Under the pieces are notes generated by a model. That model saw only the letters and a list, made by a program, of their open reading frames with translations, was not told the DNA's origin and did no database searches. The translations under genes were made by a program, and so were the position numbers. From Euryarchaeota archaeon UBA88 (GTDB lineage Archaea; Thermoplasmatota; Poseidoniia; Poseidoniales; Poseidoniaceae), in contig DAME01000028.1 in NCBI GenBank assembly GCA_002499545.1, positions 1 through 64,000 of the forward strand: 64,000 bases of DNA. The letters are read 5' to 3'. This document shows, piece after piece, positions 51,961 through 60,971 of this stretch (its first letter is position 1; each line of letters begins with the position of its first letter).

Positions 51961-52242
51961 ATGAGAAAGTTGTTTGCAGCGCAGGATGATTGGAAACTTG
52001 GGACTATTTTTTGGTTCGCCGTTGTTGTATGGTTTTCCTCCAGCCTGCTTTCACAATCCGTGTATGTTGCCTTTTACGGCGAACCATACGATGCAATTGT
52101 TCTTCTCAAAGAATTTGGAATACTGTATTACTTCATTCTAGGATTTGAACTGCTTCTGTGGATTGGAATTGCAGGAACGGTGTTGAAAAAAATGGTCCGA
52201 AAGTCACATATTTTTCCTTTGAACGGTGCTGCACCGGCATGA
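51961..52242 (+). CDS. small two-helix membrane protein
   Basis: A 93-residue protein with a short charged N-terminus (RKLFAAQDDWKLG), two membrane helices (IFWFAVVVWFSSSLLSQSVYVAF and YYFILGFELLLWIGIAGTVL) and a basic tail. No family is recognised. ATG 51937 is also in frame, but its extra residues (RQNRCSI) add nothing, and a TATA-like ATATTTACA at about 51916-51924 would place transcription start between the two ATGs. The gene is flanked by the T-tract upstream and DUF2203 about 110 bp downstream. Confidence 0.55.
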   Translation: MRKLFAAQDDWKLGTIFWFAVVVWFSSSLLSQSVYVAFYGEPYDAIVLLKEFGILYYFILGFELLLWIGIAGTVLKKMVRKSHIFPLNGAAPA

Positions 52243-52350
52243 CTCACTGCCCATCTCCGATATCGCGACGGTTTTGCTGACCCCTCAAAAATGCTCAAAA
52301 TCATAGAATGCGTGCGATGACTTGAAGGTCCGTCAAGTAAAGGAACGCAT

Positions 52351-52836
52351 GTGAAAGAACATTCAGATACACCAATCTTTTCTGGACAACCTATGGAAGT
52401 CTGTTCTTTGGTTGATGCTGACGGCGCCCTTGAGATCCTTCCCAAAGGATGTCGCATCGTATCACTTGATGAAGCACGAGAAAATTTGCCTAAGGCGACA
52501 GCGTGGCTTGCAGAATTACAGGCAATGAGTGATGTTGCCCATGACCTCACAGAGGAGTTGGAAGTACTCCTTGAATCCCTCGAAGCTGAAGATGAGCACG
52601 TTGTAGAGGTTGCTGATCAACTGGCAGAATTGGTCAAGCACTGGCAAACAGTTACGTCGAATATCGAAGCGACAGGGACAAGAATTGCCAGCCTGGAGCC
52701 CGGCCGTTTAGAATGGTACGGCGTTGTCGACCAGAATCTCGCACTCTATTCATGGAGGTTCGGCGAAGAAGACATCGAATGGTACCATCCGATTGATGCC
52801 AGTTTCTTTGCCCGAAAACCACTCATAGAGGCATGA
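52351..52836 (+). CDS. DUF2203-family protein
   Basis: A 161-residue soluble protein. Residues about 36-110 form a helical hairpin with coiled-coil character (SLDEARENLPKATAWLAELQAM and EELEVLLESLEAEDEHVVEVADQL). The C-terminus RIASLEPGRLEWYGVVDQN and WRFGEEDIEWYHPIDASFFARKPL matches the end of DUF2203 proteins, where a G-L-V-D-F-P segment and a W-R-x-G-E-x-x-I-x-Y-W-H motif are typical. The function of DUF2203 is not known to me. The start is GTG with AAGGA upstream. It is 23 bp before the cobalamin adenosyltransferase and probably cotranscribed. Confidence 0.75.
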   Translation: MKEHSDTPIFSGQPMEVCSLVDADGALEILPKGCRIVSLDEARENLPKATAWLAELQAMSDVAHDLTEELEVLLESLEAEDEHVVEVADQLAELVKHWQTVTSNIEATGTRIASLEPGRLEWYGVVDQNLALYSWRFGEEDIEWYHPIDASFFARKPLIEA

Positions 52837-52859
52837 CCTCCCAGTGACGAGGCAGACCC

Positions 52860-53555
52860 ATGGTTCGTATCACTCGAGTGTACACTGGAACCGGTGATAA
52901 AGGTGAAACCTCTCTCGTGGATGGGTCTCGCCGTTCCAAAGCCGACCCACGAATTGAAGCGGTTGGCACGTGCGACGAGTTGAATGCACTGTTTGGAATG
53001 CTTCACATGGAAGTGCAACGACTTCCAAAGCACGATGATGGTGGCCGTCGGGCTACAGTCCAACGCATCCAAACCGTTGTTGACCTCGTACTTCCGCGAG
53101 TTCAAAGCGAATTATTTGACCTCGGTGCTGAACTTGCCTGCCCACCTTTGAAATTACCAGAATACATGGTGCTTCTTGGCCAGAAACAATCCGATGCTTT
53201 GGTCGCAGAAATGGACGCTTGGTTGGAGCAGCTTGAACCACTGACGAGTTTTATCTTACCTTCTGGAGAGGGCCCTGAAGCGGTTATGCACCTTGCTCGA
53301 ACCGTCGCACGAAGACTCGAACGTTGCGTGTTGGGTTTATTGATGCATGAAGGTGAAGACGCTGTTCGCCCCCTCGTTCTGGTGTATCTCAATCGTTTAT
53401 CCGACTGGTTGTTTGTTTTTGGTCGCTGGATGTGTGCTTGCCTCGGGAATAATGAATCACTTTGGATGCCACTTGGAAAGCGCGGCCCGGAAGATGGCGT
53501 CGCCAGTTTAATTCGCAAGTTGGGTCAACGAGATGAAGAGATTAACAATCTCTAA
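52860..53555 (+). CDS. ATP:cob(I)alamin adenosyltransferase, PduO type
   Basis: Transfers the adenosyl group of ATP to reduced corrinoid, giving adenosylcobalamin. The N-terminal ATP loop is TGTGDKGETSLVDGSRRSK, followed by RIEAVGTCDELNALFG. The cobalamin/ATP face includes FILPSGEGPEAVMHLARTVARRLER and VYLNRLSDWLFVFGR. At 231 residues it is longer than the usual 180-200 because of a loop near residue 55-65 (KHDDGGRRATVQ). It supports use of B12 coenzyme in this organism and pairs logically with the ECF S component and DUF4430 protein near 8-11 kb. Its stop interlocks with that of the convergent Nudix gene (CTAA). Confidence 0.93.
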   Translation: MVRITRVYTGTGDKGETSLVDGSRRSKADPRIEAVGTCDELNALFGMLHMEVQRLPKHDDGGRRATVQRIQTVVDLVLPRVQSELFDLGAELACPPLKLPEYMVLLGQKQSDALVAEMDAWLEQLEPLTSFILPSGEGPEAVMHLARTVARRLERCVLGLLMHEGEDAVRPLVLVYLNRLSDWLFVFGRWMCACLGNNESLWMPLGKRGPEDGVASLIRKLGQRDEEINNL

Positions 53556-53962
53556 TCACGACCAATCGACACCATGTGCTGGTGTGCATCAGCAAGAATT
53601 GCTCTGCTCTCAGGATGGGTGGCTTGTTCCATGGCTTGTTCCCAATCCAGCCACATGTATCCGCGGTGTTCATGAGAGAGTTTGATCGAAATTCGTTCTG
53701 TCTCAGCGATGTACCAAAACACCTGTTTTGTCCTCTTTTTTCCTTTGTGGCGGTATGAATACTCACTTCTTCGCTCAAATGCCTCGATGAACTCTATCTC
53801 ATCAATCCCGGTTTCTTCTTTCAGTTCACGCCTCGCAGTCTGGTGATGGCTATGGTCAGTCTCTTCGACATGCCCCTTCGGAAAATCCCAATGTCCCTGG
53901 GGATATTGAAGCAGTAGAACGGTTCCAAAGTTGACTAAGACGACTCCGCACGAGGTCTCCAT
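53552..53962 (-). CDS. Nudix hydrolase, Ap4A-hydrolase-like
   Basis: A 136-residue Nudix protein, probably acting on diadenosine tetraphosphate or related nucleotides. The N-terminal TSCGVVLVN and WDFPKGHVEETD lead into the Nudix helix ARRELKEETGI. The box is one residue longer than the canonical G-x5-E-x7-REUxEExGU spacing and has Asp where the first Glu is expected. The catalytic REL-EE core is intact. A Lys-rich loop (HKGKKRTKQVFWY) and LSHEHRGYMWLDWEQA are typical of the Ap4A group. ATG 53962 with GAGG just upstream is preferred over TTG 53980. Confidence 0.88.
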   Translation of the reverse strand: METSCGVVLVNFGTVLLLQYPQGHWDFPKGHVEETDHSHHQTARRELKEETGIDEIEFIEAFERRSEYSYRHKGKKRTKQVFWYIAETERISIKLSHEHRGYMWLDWEQAMEQATHPESRAILADAHQHMVSIGRD

Positions 53963-53995
53963 GTGCCTCGCACAACTCAATAGGTCAAGTCAATT

Positions 53996-55054
53996 GTGGA
54001 GTTAATTCAACTGAAAACCTTCTTCAACAGGTTCCACGCGCTTGCCGATATGACCGGTGATGATGGACTCTTACGGCAGGCAGGATTACCATCATTCACA
54101 CGTATTATCGCTGATTCAGACCTTGACGGACTTTGTGCAGCCGCCGTACTCAAAGCCGCAAACCCAGGTGCTGAAGTTCGCTTCGCTCATGCTGCACTGG
54201 TACGTTCCGGTTCGCTTGACCACTTAATCGACCGTTCAACCGCGATGGTGGACCTCCCATTTCATCCTCAATGCGGATGGTACCTCGACCATCACCAAAC
54301 CAATCGGCCTAGTCCATCCGAGGAAGCACTGTTCGTGGAAGCGGGTGGTACATGCCACTGGGAAGCAACCCCTTCCGCAGCCCGATTGGCATTTGACGTA
54401 CTGAGTCCGTACATCGATTTGAGCCATCTCGAAGAAATAATGCCAGTCGTCGACGCGCTTGACTCTGGTCAAATCACCCGGGAAGAATTTCTCGATGACG
54501 GCCCTATTCTGCAACTTGCTCGTTCACTTTCTATGCGGGAGTCTGAACACATGCACCACGTGCTTGGGATGTTTTCCAAAGGCGCAACGCTTGCCGAAGT
54601 CCTTCACGATTCTGCTATCTCGAAGCACATCGCTCGTGCGAAAGAAGAACGCGTTCTTGCACAAGCCGTCGTTGAACAACACACCAAAATTGTCGACCGC
54701 CTCGCAATCTGCCGCATGGATGAAAAAGGTGTCCGCTCCAACGGTTATCTGGTCACTGCATGGGCCGGAGAACGTGCTGACGCATGCTGCATTATCCACG
54801 GGTACAAAGACGGTTCAATTGATACGCCTGAACGCCCTGCATTATCAGCGAGTTTTTACGCCAATTCGTTTCTACAAAACGGTCAAGGGCGGTACGATTT
54901 ATCCAGGCTCGCTACCGCTTTGGACCCGACCGGCGGCGGTCATGCAAACGCTTGCGGATGCCGCATACAACCCCCTGGAATTGAAGTAAATCTAGAGCAT
55001 TGGATGGGTCTTTGGAACGACAGAGAGAAAGCACTTGCTGTTCAGCCTCGCTAA
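53996..55054 (+). CDS. DHH-family phosphoesterase
   Basis: A 352-residue DHH/DHHA1 phosphoesterase of the RecJ/NrnA superfamily. Motif I is ADSDLDGLCAAAV, motif III is YLDHHQTN, and the C-terminal DHHA1 glycine loop is TGGGHANACGC. Members cleave phosphodiester bonds of single-stranded DNA, short oligonucleotides or cyclic dinucleotides with Mn2+. Here the motif II Asp is probably VDLPFHPQ and motif IV VVDAL. It is shorter than archaeal RecJ/GAN (about 470). The start is GTG. It is followed after 59 bp by a PIN-nuclease protein on the same strand, so the two may work on RNA together; that is inference. Confidence 0.85.
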   Translation: MELIQLKTFFNRFHALADMTGDDGLLRQAGLPSFTRIIADSDLDGLCAAAVLKAANPGAEVRFAHAALVRSGSLDHLIDRSTAMVDLPFHPQCGWYLDHHQTNRPSPSEEALFVEAGGTCHWEATPSAARLAFDVLSPYIDLSHLEEIMPVVDALDSGQITREEFLDDGPILQLARSLSMRESEHMHHVLGMFSKGATLAEVLHDSAISKHIARAKEERVLAQAVVEQHTKIVDRLAICRMDEKGVRSNGYLVTAWAGERADACCIIHGYKDGSIDTPERPALSASFYANSFLQNGQGRYDLSRLATALDPTGGGHANACGCRIQPPGIEVNLEHWMGLWNDREKALAVQPR

Positions 55055-55113
55055 TCGTGTCGCCGGTGGATTGAAGGACGGTGGGTTCAGCCAACGATTT
55101 AGGGGGAGGCAAC

Positions 55114-58100
55114 TTGCAAGAAAATCACTTGGCGACTTGCCTCGAAGCTGCGTTCAAAAACAACGCACCAAAACAACGAAGACAAGCACTCGTTGTACGT
55201 ATTCCAGATTGGCAACTTCTCGAGAAATCATGGCGCCCGCTTTTGCTTCTTGCTCTAGCAGAAACTGAATTGCCATCCGCAGATGAAGACGGTGAATCAA
55301 CGCCACGGCGCCGCTCCTCATCGGCGAGAAACCGTAGCCGTCGTGGGGGTCGTGGCGTGTCAGACCCGATGGATTCACTTCCATCTGCCCTTGAAATGCT
55401 TCTCCCTTCAGACTATTCAGACGCTTTTCGTTTAGCAGTCTTGCTGGTTCACAAGTTGCTGAACAAGGATGATTGGGATACGGCTTGGGAATCGACAGAA
55501 ACCACGCTTCGAACTTCGTGCCTTGAGAAAGGCGTCCACCCTGTATGGCACGACATGGCTTTGAGAACACCCCTACTCGGTCAGTTTGCAGGGTTCCCAA
55601 AGGCGAAGCTATCAGCCAAAAATACAGCCAAGAAAGTCAGCCTTGACCTGGCATACATCGACCCTTTTAGTTCCCAAGACCTCATCGTGGCGATTGAATC
55701 AATCGCGCCATCCGTTACCGATGCTGAAACACAAGTTGCCTTACGCGGTGTGGTTTCGCAACTTTCTTCTGGCCGTCAACTGCAGCCAGCACAAGTTCTG
55801 TATGACATGAAAAGTTCAGCTTCCGCACTGAGTTACCTGTTTGCTCTAGCGACTGGCCACGACTCATCCAATGCCGAGGCAACCCTGTCGAAAATTGATG
55901 CAGAACTGACTTCACAACTCAACGATTACAGAGATCTTCGTAACGGCATTCTTGTCGATTGGAACGCTTCAAGAAACGCAGATGGGGATGGTTCACTTTC
56001 GAATGCTCGACGCCTTCTCGCATGGCAAAATGCCCCGGCCGAAGCAGCGAACTTATCTTCAACTGAATTGGCTGAAGGTCTTGAAATTCTCAAGCAGTCT
56101 TCGGCTCATTCATCGCATATTGAGAAAATAATGTGGTGGCGGCTTCTCGCCCTTGAAAGTGAAGGGCTAACCGATGAAGCAGTCCTTCTTTTGACCAGCC
56201 TCAAACTCGATTCACATACTGAAATATCGACTCTTCTGCCTCTACTGGTCTCACTTTCGAGCAACGAAGTTGACGAATGGCTTCACACGCAAATACCCCA
56301 TCTTGATGATGGGGCACTGGTATCGCTCATCCAAACAAAAGATATCTCGTCAGCCTTGAGACTTGCTGCATCAAACCGACTCTCCGTTCAAGAAGGTGAA
56401 GCATGGGAGTCCGTCCTACCACTCATCATTGACATTTACACTGAGTCAATGCAACTCAAACCACTGGCACACATCATTACGTCCAATTCCCTCATTCCTC
56501 TTTCACATCCATACGAAACGCTGCTCGTATCCCATCTTCTTGACGCAGGACATGAATCAAATCTTTGGGAGCAAGTCCGTGCTGCACGCCGCACTGCCCT
56601 ATCTTCGATTTACAGCACCGATGCCCCCGAATCGTTTTCATCGACTTCCCAAGCCCTGTTGATGTTGTTTGAAGGTGAAAATTTTGAAGACAACAGGCTT
56701 ACGACGGTTCTGGACCGGCAAGGTTTACGCGCCTTTGGTCCAATTCGTCAAGCGCTTCGTGATGGTGGAACTGGAATCGTATCTTCGACCAACCTCGCTA
56801 ACCTCGAAGAGAGCATCTCTTCAGCAGATTTGACCGTAATGGAGCGCCGTTTATTCACGGCTGTCATCGCCACGCTCCGCCTCAACCACGTCGCTTTAAT
56901 GCTACAACATGCGACTGGTGACGAATCAACGATTCAGACACTCAACACTCTTCTCAGCGGGGACCAGATTCCTACGGGCATGATTCACACGGTACGCCAC
57001 TTGGTGTTGGAGCACGACATTGGCCTGCCTTCCCTCGTGCGTTGGTACCAAACCCACGATGCTCTTTCACCGTGGCATATTCTCGCCCGAGCTGCAGTTT
57101 CAGCCTCAAAGAACGATGAATTGAATGCAGCCCGCGATTATCGACGTGCTGGTGACCACGATGCATTCGATTACGAGCACTCCCTTACTCTCTACCGAAA
57201 GGCTTTGATTCATTTGGCGCTAGCCGAACAGTGGAAAGAGGCAGTCGAATTGCTCGATGCACAGCCGGCACTCCGTAGTGCAATCACTCGCCGATTCCAA
57301 CTCTATCTCCAAGTATCGTACACCGCACGCGCTAAAGATACCAATTCTGCCACCCGGATCCTCAAAGACTTCGTTAAGCGAACGAAGGTTGTCACAGAAG
57401 AAGACGAACAGGGCAACATGGTCGAGGTGACCAAGGTCTATCACGCTGAAGACGACTTGGATATGCTGAAAACCTACCCTCTTGAACATCCTCGACCACT
57501 TCCAACCCACCCATTTTGTGGACGAGTAACTGCAGCATCCAGTTCGCTGCATAAGAATCACCGCCGACAAAAGAACACCTTCGACATTCGTTTCAATCAG
57601 CTCATGCAGAGCGGTTCCCCTACCGCAGAAGAGGTGCATGAACTTGCTATTGAAGCATCCAAAGTCCGCCCTGTTGACGGCCTTATGTTCCTAGAGCGGG
57701 CGCAAAACAGTGAACATTTCAGTGAATCAGAACTCCGTGCTCTGGCAGGTTCTGAAAAAGCACTGTTTTCGCAATACAGGTCGCAAATTCCAAACGCATC
57801 TCGTCGCTACCTTCGCAATCTTTCGCTTTCTCCATTGGTTATCATTGATACTAACATCTTGGTCGATGCGCTCATTGATCGCATTGGACGTAAATTACAC
57901 TTGGTTGGGGAAGCCAGTTTGGATATTTTAGGCCAAGGTGGTTTCCACAAGGTTCTTCTCAGTAAAGCAAAGGAAGGCCGACTGCATCTCTGGCTGCCCA
58001 GTATCGTAAAGCAAGAACTCACTGGTATTGCAACCAACACGTCGATGTTACGAAATCGATTCGACGATGCCCTGGTATCGCAAGACTTGCTTGATGAAGT

Positions 58101-58515
58101 CTTCAAGCCAAAGGTACTCGATTCTCTTGTGAATGAGGTCCTCAGTGATTATGACACTTGGAGCCCACTCGACCTTGAAATTGAAAAGGATTCTAACTCG
58201 TCTGAAAACCGAGCGACGATTCAGAATTTCCTTCTCGACTATACTGAAATCTATGAAGAAATAACCGATATGAAGCGAACACGGGGAGAACCCGTTCGTA
58301 CGGTTATCAACGGAAAGGACATCTATCCTGAATCACCTGATCGAACACTAATGTGCATCGCTACACAACTCGCCAGCCAATCTTTGCAGGATTTAGGTAC
58401 TGTTCTTGTTGCTACACGAGACGGTGACTTCACACTGGTAGGTCGAGCATTCGAAGAGCGCTTCGGCTTTGGAGTGGCAAAGAACAGTCGCTCACTGAAC
58501 GCTTGGTTACGATGA
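55114..58515 (+). CDS. long helical-repeat protein with C-terminal PIN nuclease
   Basis: A protein of about 1,133 residues. Residues 1-880 are almost wholly alpha-helical, with solenoid-like repeats (for example IEKIMWWRLLALESEGLTDEA, ALIHLALAEQWKEAVELLDA) after a basic, Arg/Ser-rich patch near residues 60-80 (RRRSSSARNRSRRGGRG). The C-terminal 220 residues form a PIN domain with its acidic set: VIIDTNILVDAL (Asp912), VKQELTG (Glu968), SPDRTLM (Asp1076) and ATRDGDF (Asp1103 and Asp1105). PIN domains are metal-dependent RNases. TTG 55114 is preferred, since GGGGGAGG sits 4 nt upstream; GTG 55081 would give 1,144. Length and architecture exclude an ordinary VapC toxin, and no antitoxin is adjacent. 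Confidence 0.82.
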   Translation: MQENHLATCLEAAFKNNAPKQRRQALVVRIPDWQLLEKSWRPLLLLALAETELPSADEDGESTPRRRSSSARNRSRRGGRGVSDPMDSLPSALEMLLPSDYSDAFRLAVLLVHKLLNKDDWDTAWESTETTLRTSCLEKGVHPVWHDMALRTPLLGQFAGFPKAKLSAKNTAKKVSLDLAYIDPFSSQDLIVAIESIAPSVTDAETQVALRGVVSQLSSGRQLQPAQVLYDMKSSASALSYLFALATGHDSSNAEATLSKIDAELTSQLNDYRDLRNGILVDWNASRNADGDGSLSNARRLLAWQNAPAEAANLSSTELAEGLEILKQSSAHSSHIEKIMWWRLLALESEGLTDEAVLLLTSLKLDSHTEISTLLPLLVSLSSNEVDEWLHTQIPHLDDGALVSLIQTKDISSALRLAASNRLSVQEGEAWESVLPLIIDIYTESMQLKPLAHIITSNSLIPLSHPYETLLVSHLLDAGHESNLWEQVRAARRTALSSIYSTDAPESFSSTSQALLMLFEGENFEDNRLTTVLDRQGLRAFGPIRQALRDGGTGIVSSTNLANLEESISSADLTVMERRLFTAVIATLRLNHVALMLQHATGDESTIQTLNTLLSGDQIPTGMIHTVRHLVLEHDIGLPSLVRWYQTHDALSPWHILARAAVSASKNDELNAARDYRRAGDHDAFDYEHSLTLYRKALIHLALAEQWKEAVELLDAQPALRSAITRRFQLYLQVSYTARAKDTNSATRILKDFVKRTKVVTEEDEQGNMVEVTKVYHAEDDLDMLKTYPLEHPRPLPTHPFCGRVTAASSSLHKNHRRQKNTFDIRFNQLMQSGSPTAEEVHELAIEASKVRPVDGLMFLERAQNSEHFSESELRALAGSEKALFSQYRSQIPNASRRYLRNLSLSPLVIIDTNILVDALIDRIGRKLHLVGEASLDILGQGGFHKVLLSKAKEGRLHLWLPSIVKQELTGIATNTSMLRNRFDDALVSQDLLDEVFKPKVLDSLVNEVLSDYDTWSPLDLEIEKDSNSSENRATIQNFLLDYTEIYEEITDMKRTRGEPVRTVINGKDIYPESPDRTLMCIATQLASQSLQDLGTVLVATRDGDFTLVGRAFEERFGFGVAKNSRSLNAWLR

Positions 58516-58517
58516 AA

Positions 58518-59765
58518 TCACATGTGTGAAATCATTGCATCGCCAAAGGCACTGCATGACAATAACGTTGCTCCATCCATGAGTCGCTCAAAATCATAGG
58601 TGACGGTTTGAGCAGAGATTGCTCCTTCCATTCCTTTGACAATCAAGTCAGCAGCTTCGAGCCAGCCCATGTGACGCAACATCATTTCAGCGGAGAGAAT
58701 GAGAGAGCCAGGGTTCACCTTGTTTTGACCGGTGTACTTGGGAGCGGTTCCGTGTGTAGCTTCAAAGATTGCAATTCCCGTGTCGTAATTGATGTTCGCA
58801 CCAGGGGCAATTCCAATTCCACCAACTTGAGCAGCGAGCGCATCAGAAATGTAATCACCGTTCAGATTCATTGTAGTGAGAACGGAATATTCAGCAGGTC
58901 GGGTGATGATTTGTTGCAGCATCGCATCCGCGATGACATCTTTGATGAGAATCACTCGTCCAGTGTTTGGATTTTTCATGGTGCACCACGGCCCGCCGTC
59001 AAGTTCAGTTGCTCCAAATTCTTCTTTTGCAAGGGCGTAGCCCCAGTCTCTGAAACCACCCTCGGTGAACTTCATGATGTTTCCTTTGTGGACGATAGTG
59101 ACACTTTCCTTGTCGTTGTCGATTGCATATTGTATCGCTGCACGAACAATTCGAGCAGTTCCTTCTTGTGAGATTGGTTTGATTCCTATTCCTGACGTAT
59201 CCGGGAATCGGATTTTATCAACACCCATTTCATTTTGTAGAAAATCGATGACTTTCTTGACTTCTGCACTGCCTGCTTCCCATTCAATTCCAGCGTACAC
59301 GTCTTCGCTGTTTTCGCGGAAAATAATCATGTCCACGTCTCCAGGAGATTTGACAGGAGAAGGCGTACCGTCGTACCATCGTACAGGTCGAACACAAGCG
59401 TACAGGTCGAGCTTTTGTCGCAGTGCGACGTTCAATGAGCGGATACCGCCGCCGACTGGTGTCGTGAGAGGCCCCTTGATAGAGACTAATCCATTGCGCA
59501 TTGCGTCTAGAGTAGCTTGTGGCAGCCATTCACCAGTTGCGTTGAATGCTTTTTCACCGGCGAGAACTTCCGACCACACGATCTGCTTTTCGCCATCATA
59601 TGCTTGACGTACTGCAGCATTGACGACTTTCATCATTACGGGGGTTATGTCGATTCCAATACCATCGCCTTCGATGTAATAGATAACAGGGTCATTGGGT
59701 ATGTGAAGGGCTCCGTTTTTCATCGTTACAGGTGTTCCAGACATGGCAACCAGTCCAAGCCACAT
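58518..59765 (-). CDS. icd: NADP-dependent isocitrate dehydrogenase
   Basis: Converts isocitrate to 2-oxoglutarate with release of CO2 in the TCA cycle. Conserved segments are EGDGIGIDITP, the isocitrate loop GGGIRSLNVALRQ, IFRENSEDVYAGIE, VHKGNIMKFTEGGF, the metal site MNLNGDYISDALAAQ and the cofactor region ATHGTAPKYTGQNKVNPGS. Lys-Tyr in APKYTG points to NADP. The C-terminal 80 residues are very close to E. coli Icd (KGMEGAI, TVTYDFERLMDGA), arguing for a bacterial origin. A purine-rich GAAGGGGAT site supports ATG 59765; ATG 59744 is the alternative. The divergent osmC gene starts 37 bp away. Confidence 0.96.
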   Translation of the reverse strand: MWLGLVAMSGTPVTMKNGALHIPNDPVIYYIEGDGIGIDITPVMMKVVNAAVRQAYDGEKQIVWSEVLAGEKAFNATGEWLPQATLDAMRNGLVSIKGPLTTPVGGGIRSLNVALRQKLDLYACVRPVRWYDGTPSPVKSPGDVDMIIFRENSEDVYAGIEWEAGSAEVKKVIDFLQNEMGVDKIRFPDTSGIGIKPISQEGTARIVRAAIQYAIDNDKESVTIVHKGNIMKFTEGGFRDWGYALAKEEFGATELDGGPWCTMKNPNTGRVILIKDVIADAMLQQIITRPAEYSVLTTMNLNGDYISDALAAQVGGIGIAPGANINYDTGIAIFEATHGTAPKYTGQNKVNPGSLILSAEMMLRHMGWLEAADLIVKGMEGAISAQTVTYDFERLMDGATLLSCSAFGDAMISHM

Positions 59766-59802
59766 GCATCCCCTTCAAGAATCAACCGCCCCTCGGAGTT
59801 TC

Positions 59803-60186
59803 ATGCAGGGGCGCGTCGAATGGACCGGTGGACATGGCTTAAAATGTATAAATTCCAATGAACAGTCGCTTGATTTGGATTGGGAAGACGGTCCATCGCC
59901 AATGCAGGTCACACTGCAAATGATTGGTGCATGCTCACTTGTTGACGTTGTTGTAGGATTGAAAGACCGGACATTCACCGATGCTTGGGTTGAAATGGAT
60001 AGCATTCGGGCAGAGTCGTCTCCACGTGTCTTCAAATCAGTCGAAATGGTCTACCATGTTCGCGGTGATATTCCCGAAAAACTCCTTCATAGAATTATTG
60101 AGAAAAGCCATGAAAAATACTGCAGTGTTTCAAACATGTTCACTGATGTGAACATGACATTTAGCTCAGTAGTTCATCGAGATTAA
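59803..60186 (+). CDS. OsmC-family peroxiredoxin-like protein
   Basis: A 127-residue OsmC/Ohr-fold protein. Such proteins reduce organic hydroperoxides with two cysteines. The first is in the central helix MIGACSLVDVVVGL and the second in KSHEKYCSVSNMF, both at the expected places. The N-terminus GRVEWTGGHGLKC is the usual opening strand. GGAG 4 nt before ATG 59803 fixes the start; the longer frame from 59743 would overlap the icd start region on the other strand. Its TAA interlocks with the stop of the convergent unknown gene (TTAA). Confidence 0.9.
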   Translation: MQGRVEWTGGHGLKCINSNEQSLDLDWEDGPSPMQVTLQMIGACSLVDVVVGLKDRTFTDAWVEMDSIRAESSPRVFKSVEMVYHVRGDIPEKLLHRIIEKSHEKYCSVSNMFTDVNMTFSSVVHRD

Positions 60187-60857
60187 ACAGACGCTTTTGA
60201 CGCACCCACATTGATGCTTGAAAGAGCGTGCATTGCTTGCATGAGGATTTCGCGTAGTGCGTTGTACAACGGTTGCCATGTCGATGGGATTTGAGCAGGA
60301 GGAGAGACAGGGAGTGGACCGTCACCAGTAGAAAGGACCGTAGCAAAAGGGCGCACCTGTCCGGTACCTACCATGTCGATGATGAGGGAGAGATGGTATG
60401 CTTCACGATTTTTGATGACTTTTGCAGATTCGATTTGAGCGATGGCTTCTGCAGGGAGTTCGGACAGCCAGTTTTCGCCCCGCTGCTCACGAGCTTCTAA
60501 TTCCTTCTTGACGAGAACTTCGAGAAGTTCAGTGATAACTTCGCTTGACATCACAGGGGTTGCAATGATATTTTCAACTTCTTCTGTGGTTTCGGTTTGA
60601 GCGTGTGAGTGTTCAACAGGTTCATCGATAAACGTGAATCCGCCATCTTGCTCTTCTGACATTGAGAACATTGAATCAGCGGTCAATACCTGTTCATCGT
60701 CGTCTTCCATGAACGCAGCAAGTGGGTCAAATTGATTGACGGAGTGGCTTGTATGTGCAGTTTGAGCGGGTGTCGAATGCGGACGAGACGCACCGAGTTC
60801 TGCAAACATGTCGACGTCTTCTTCAGCGTAATCGGTTGTTAGAGTGAAAGAATCCAT
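60183..60857 (-). CDS. acidic protein of unknown function
   Basis: A 224-residue soluble protein that I do not recognise. The first 100 residues are acidic and probably disordered (YAEEDVDMFAELG, AFMEDDDEQVL, TTEEVENII). A helical, more conserved-looking C-terminal domain follows (VITELLEVLVKKELEAREQRGENWL, HLSLIIDMVGTGQV, PLYNALREILMQAMHALSSI). There is no signal peptide, membrane helix or catalytic motif. It is a single minus-strand gene between two convergent and divergent neighbours. Adaptor or regulatory roles are possible but unproven. Confidence 0.65.
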   Translation of the reverse strand: MDSFTLTTDYAEEDVDMFAELGASRPHSTPAQTAHTSHSVNQFDPLAAFMEDDDEQVLTADSMFSMSEEQDGGFTFIDEPVEHSHAQTETTEEVENIIATPVMSSEVITELLEVLVKKELEAREQRGENWLSELPAEAIAQIESAKVIKNREAYHLSLIIDMVGTGQVRPFATVLSTGDGPLPVSPPAQIPSTWQPLYNALREILMQAMHALSSINVGASKASV

Positions 60858-60971
60858 TATGTCACTTCGACTCTAATTTAATTCTCATAGTACATGAAAG
60901 AATGTTTTTCCGTCATGACGAACATTTCACACATTTCACCGATAGTTTATCATCAAAGGAGTTCATGGATA

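Noticed and set aside
55114..58515. Possible toxin-antitoxin system because of the PIN domain.
   Set aside because: The protein is about eight times the size of VapC, and no small DNA-binding partner gene is adjacent.
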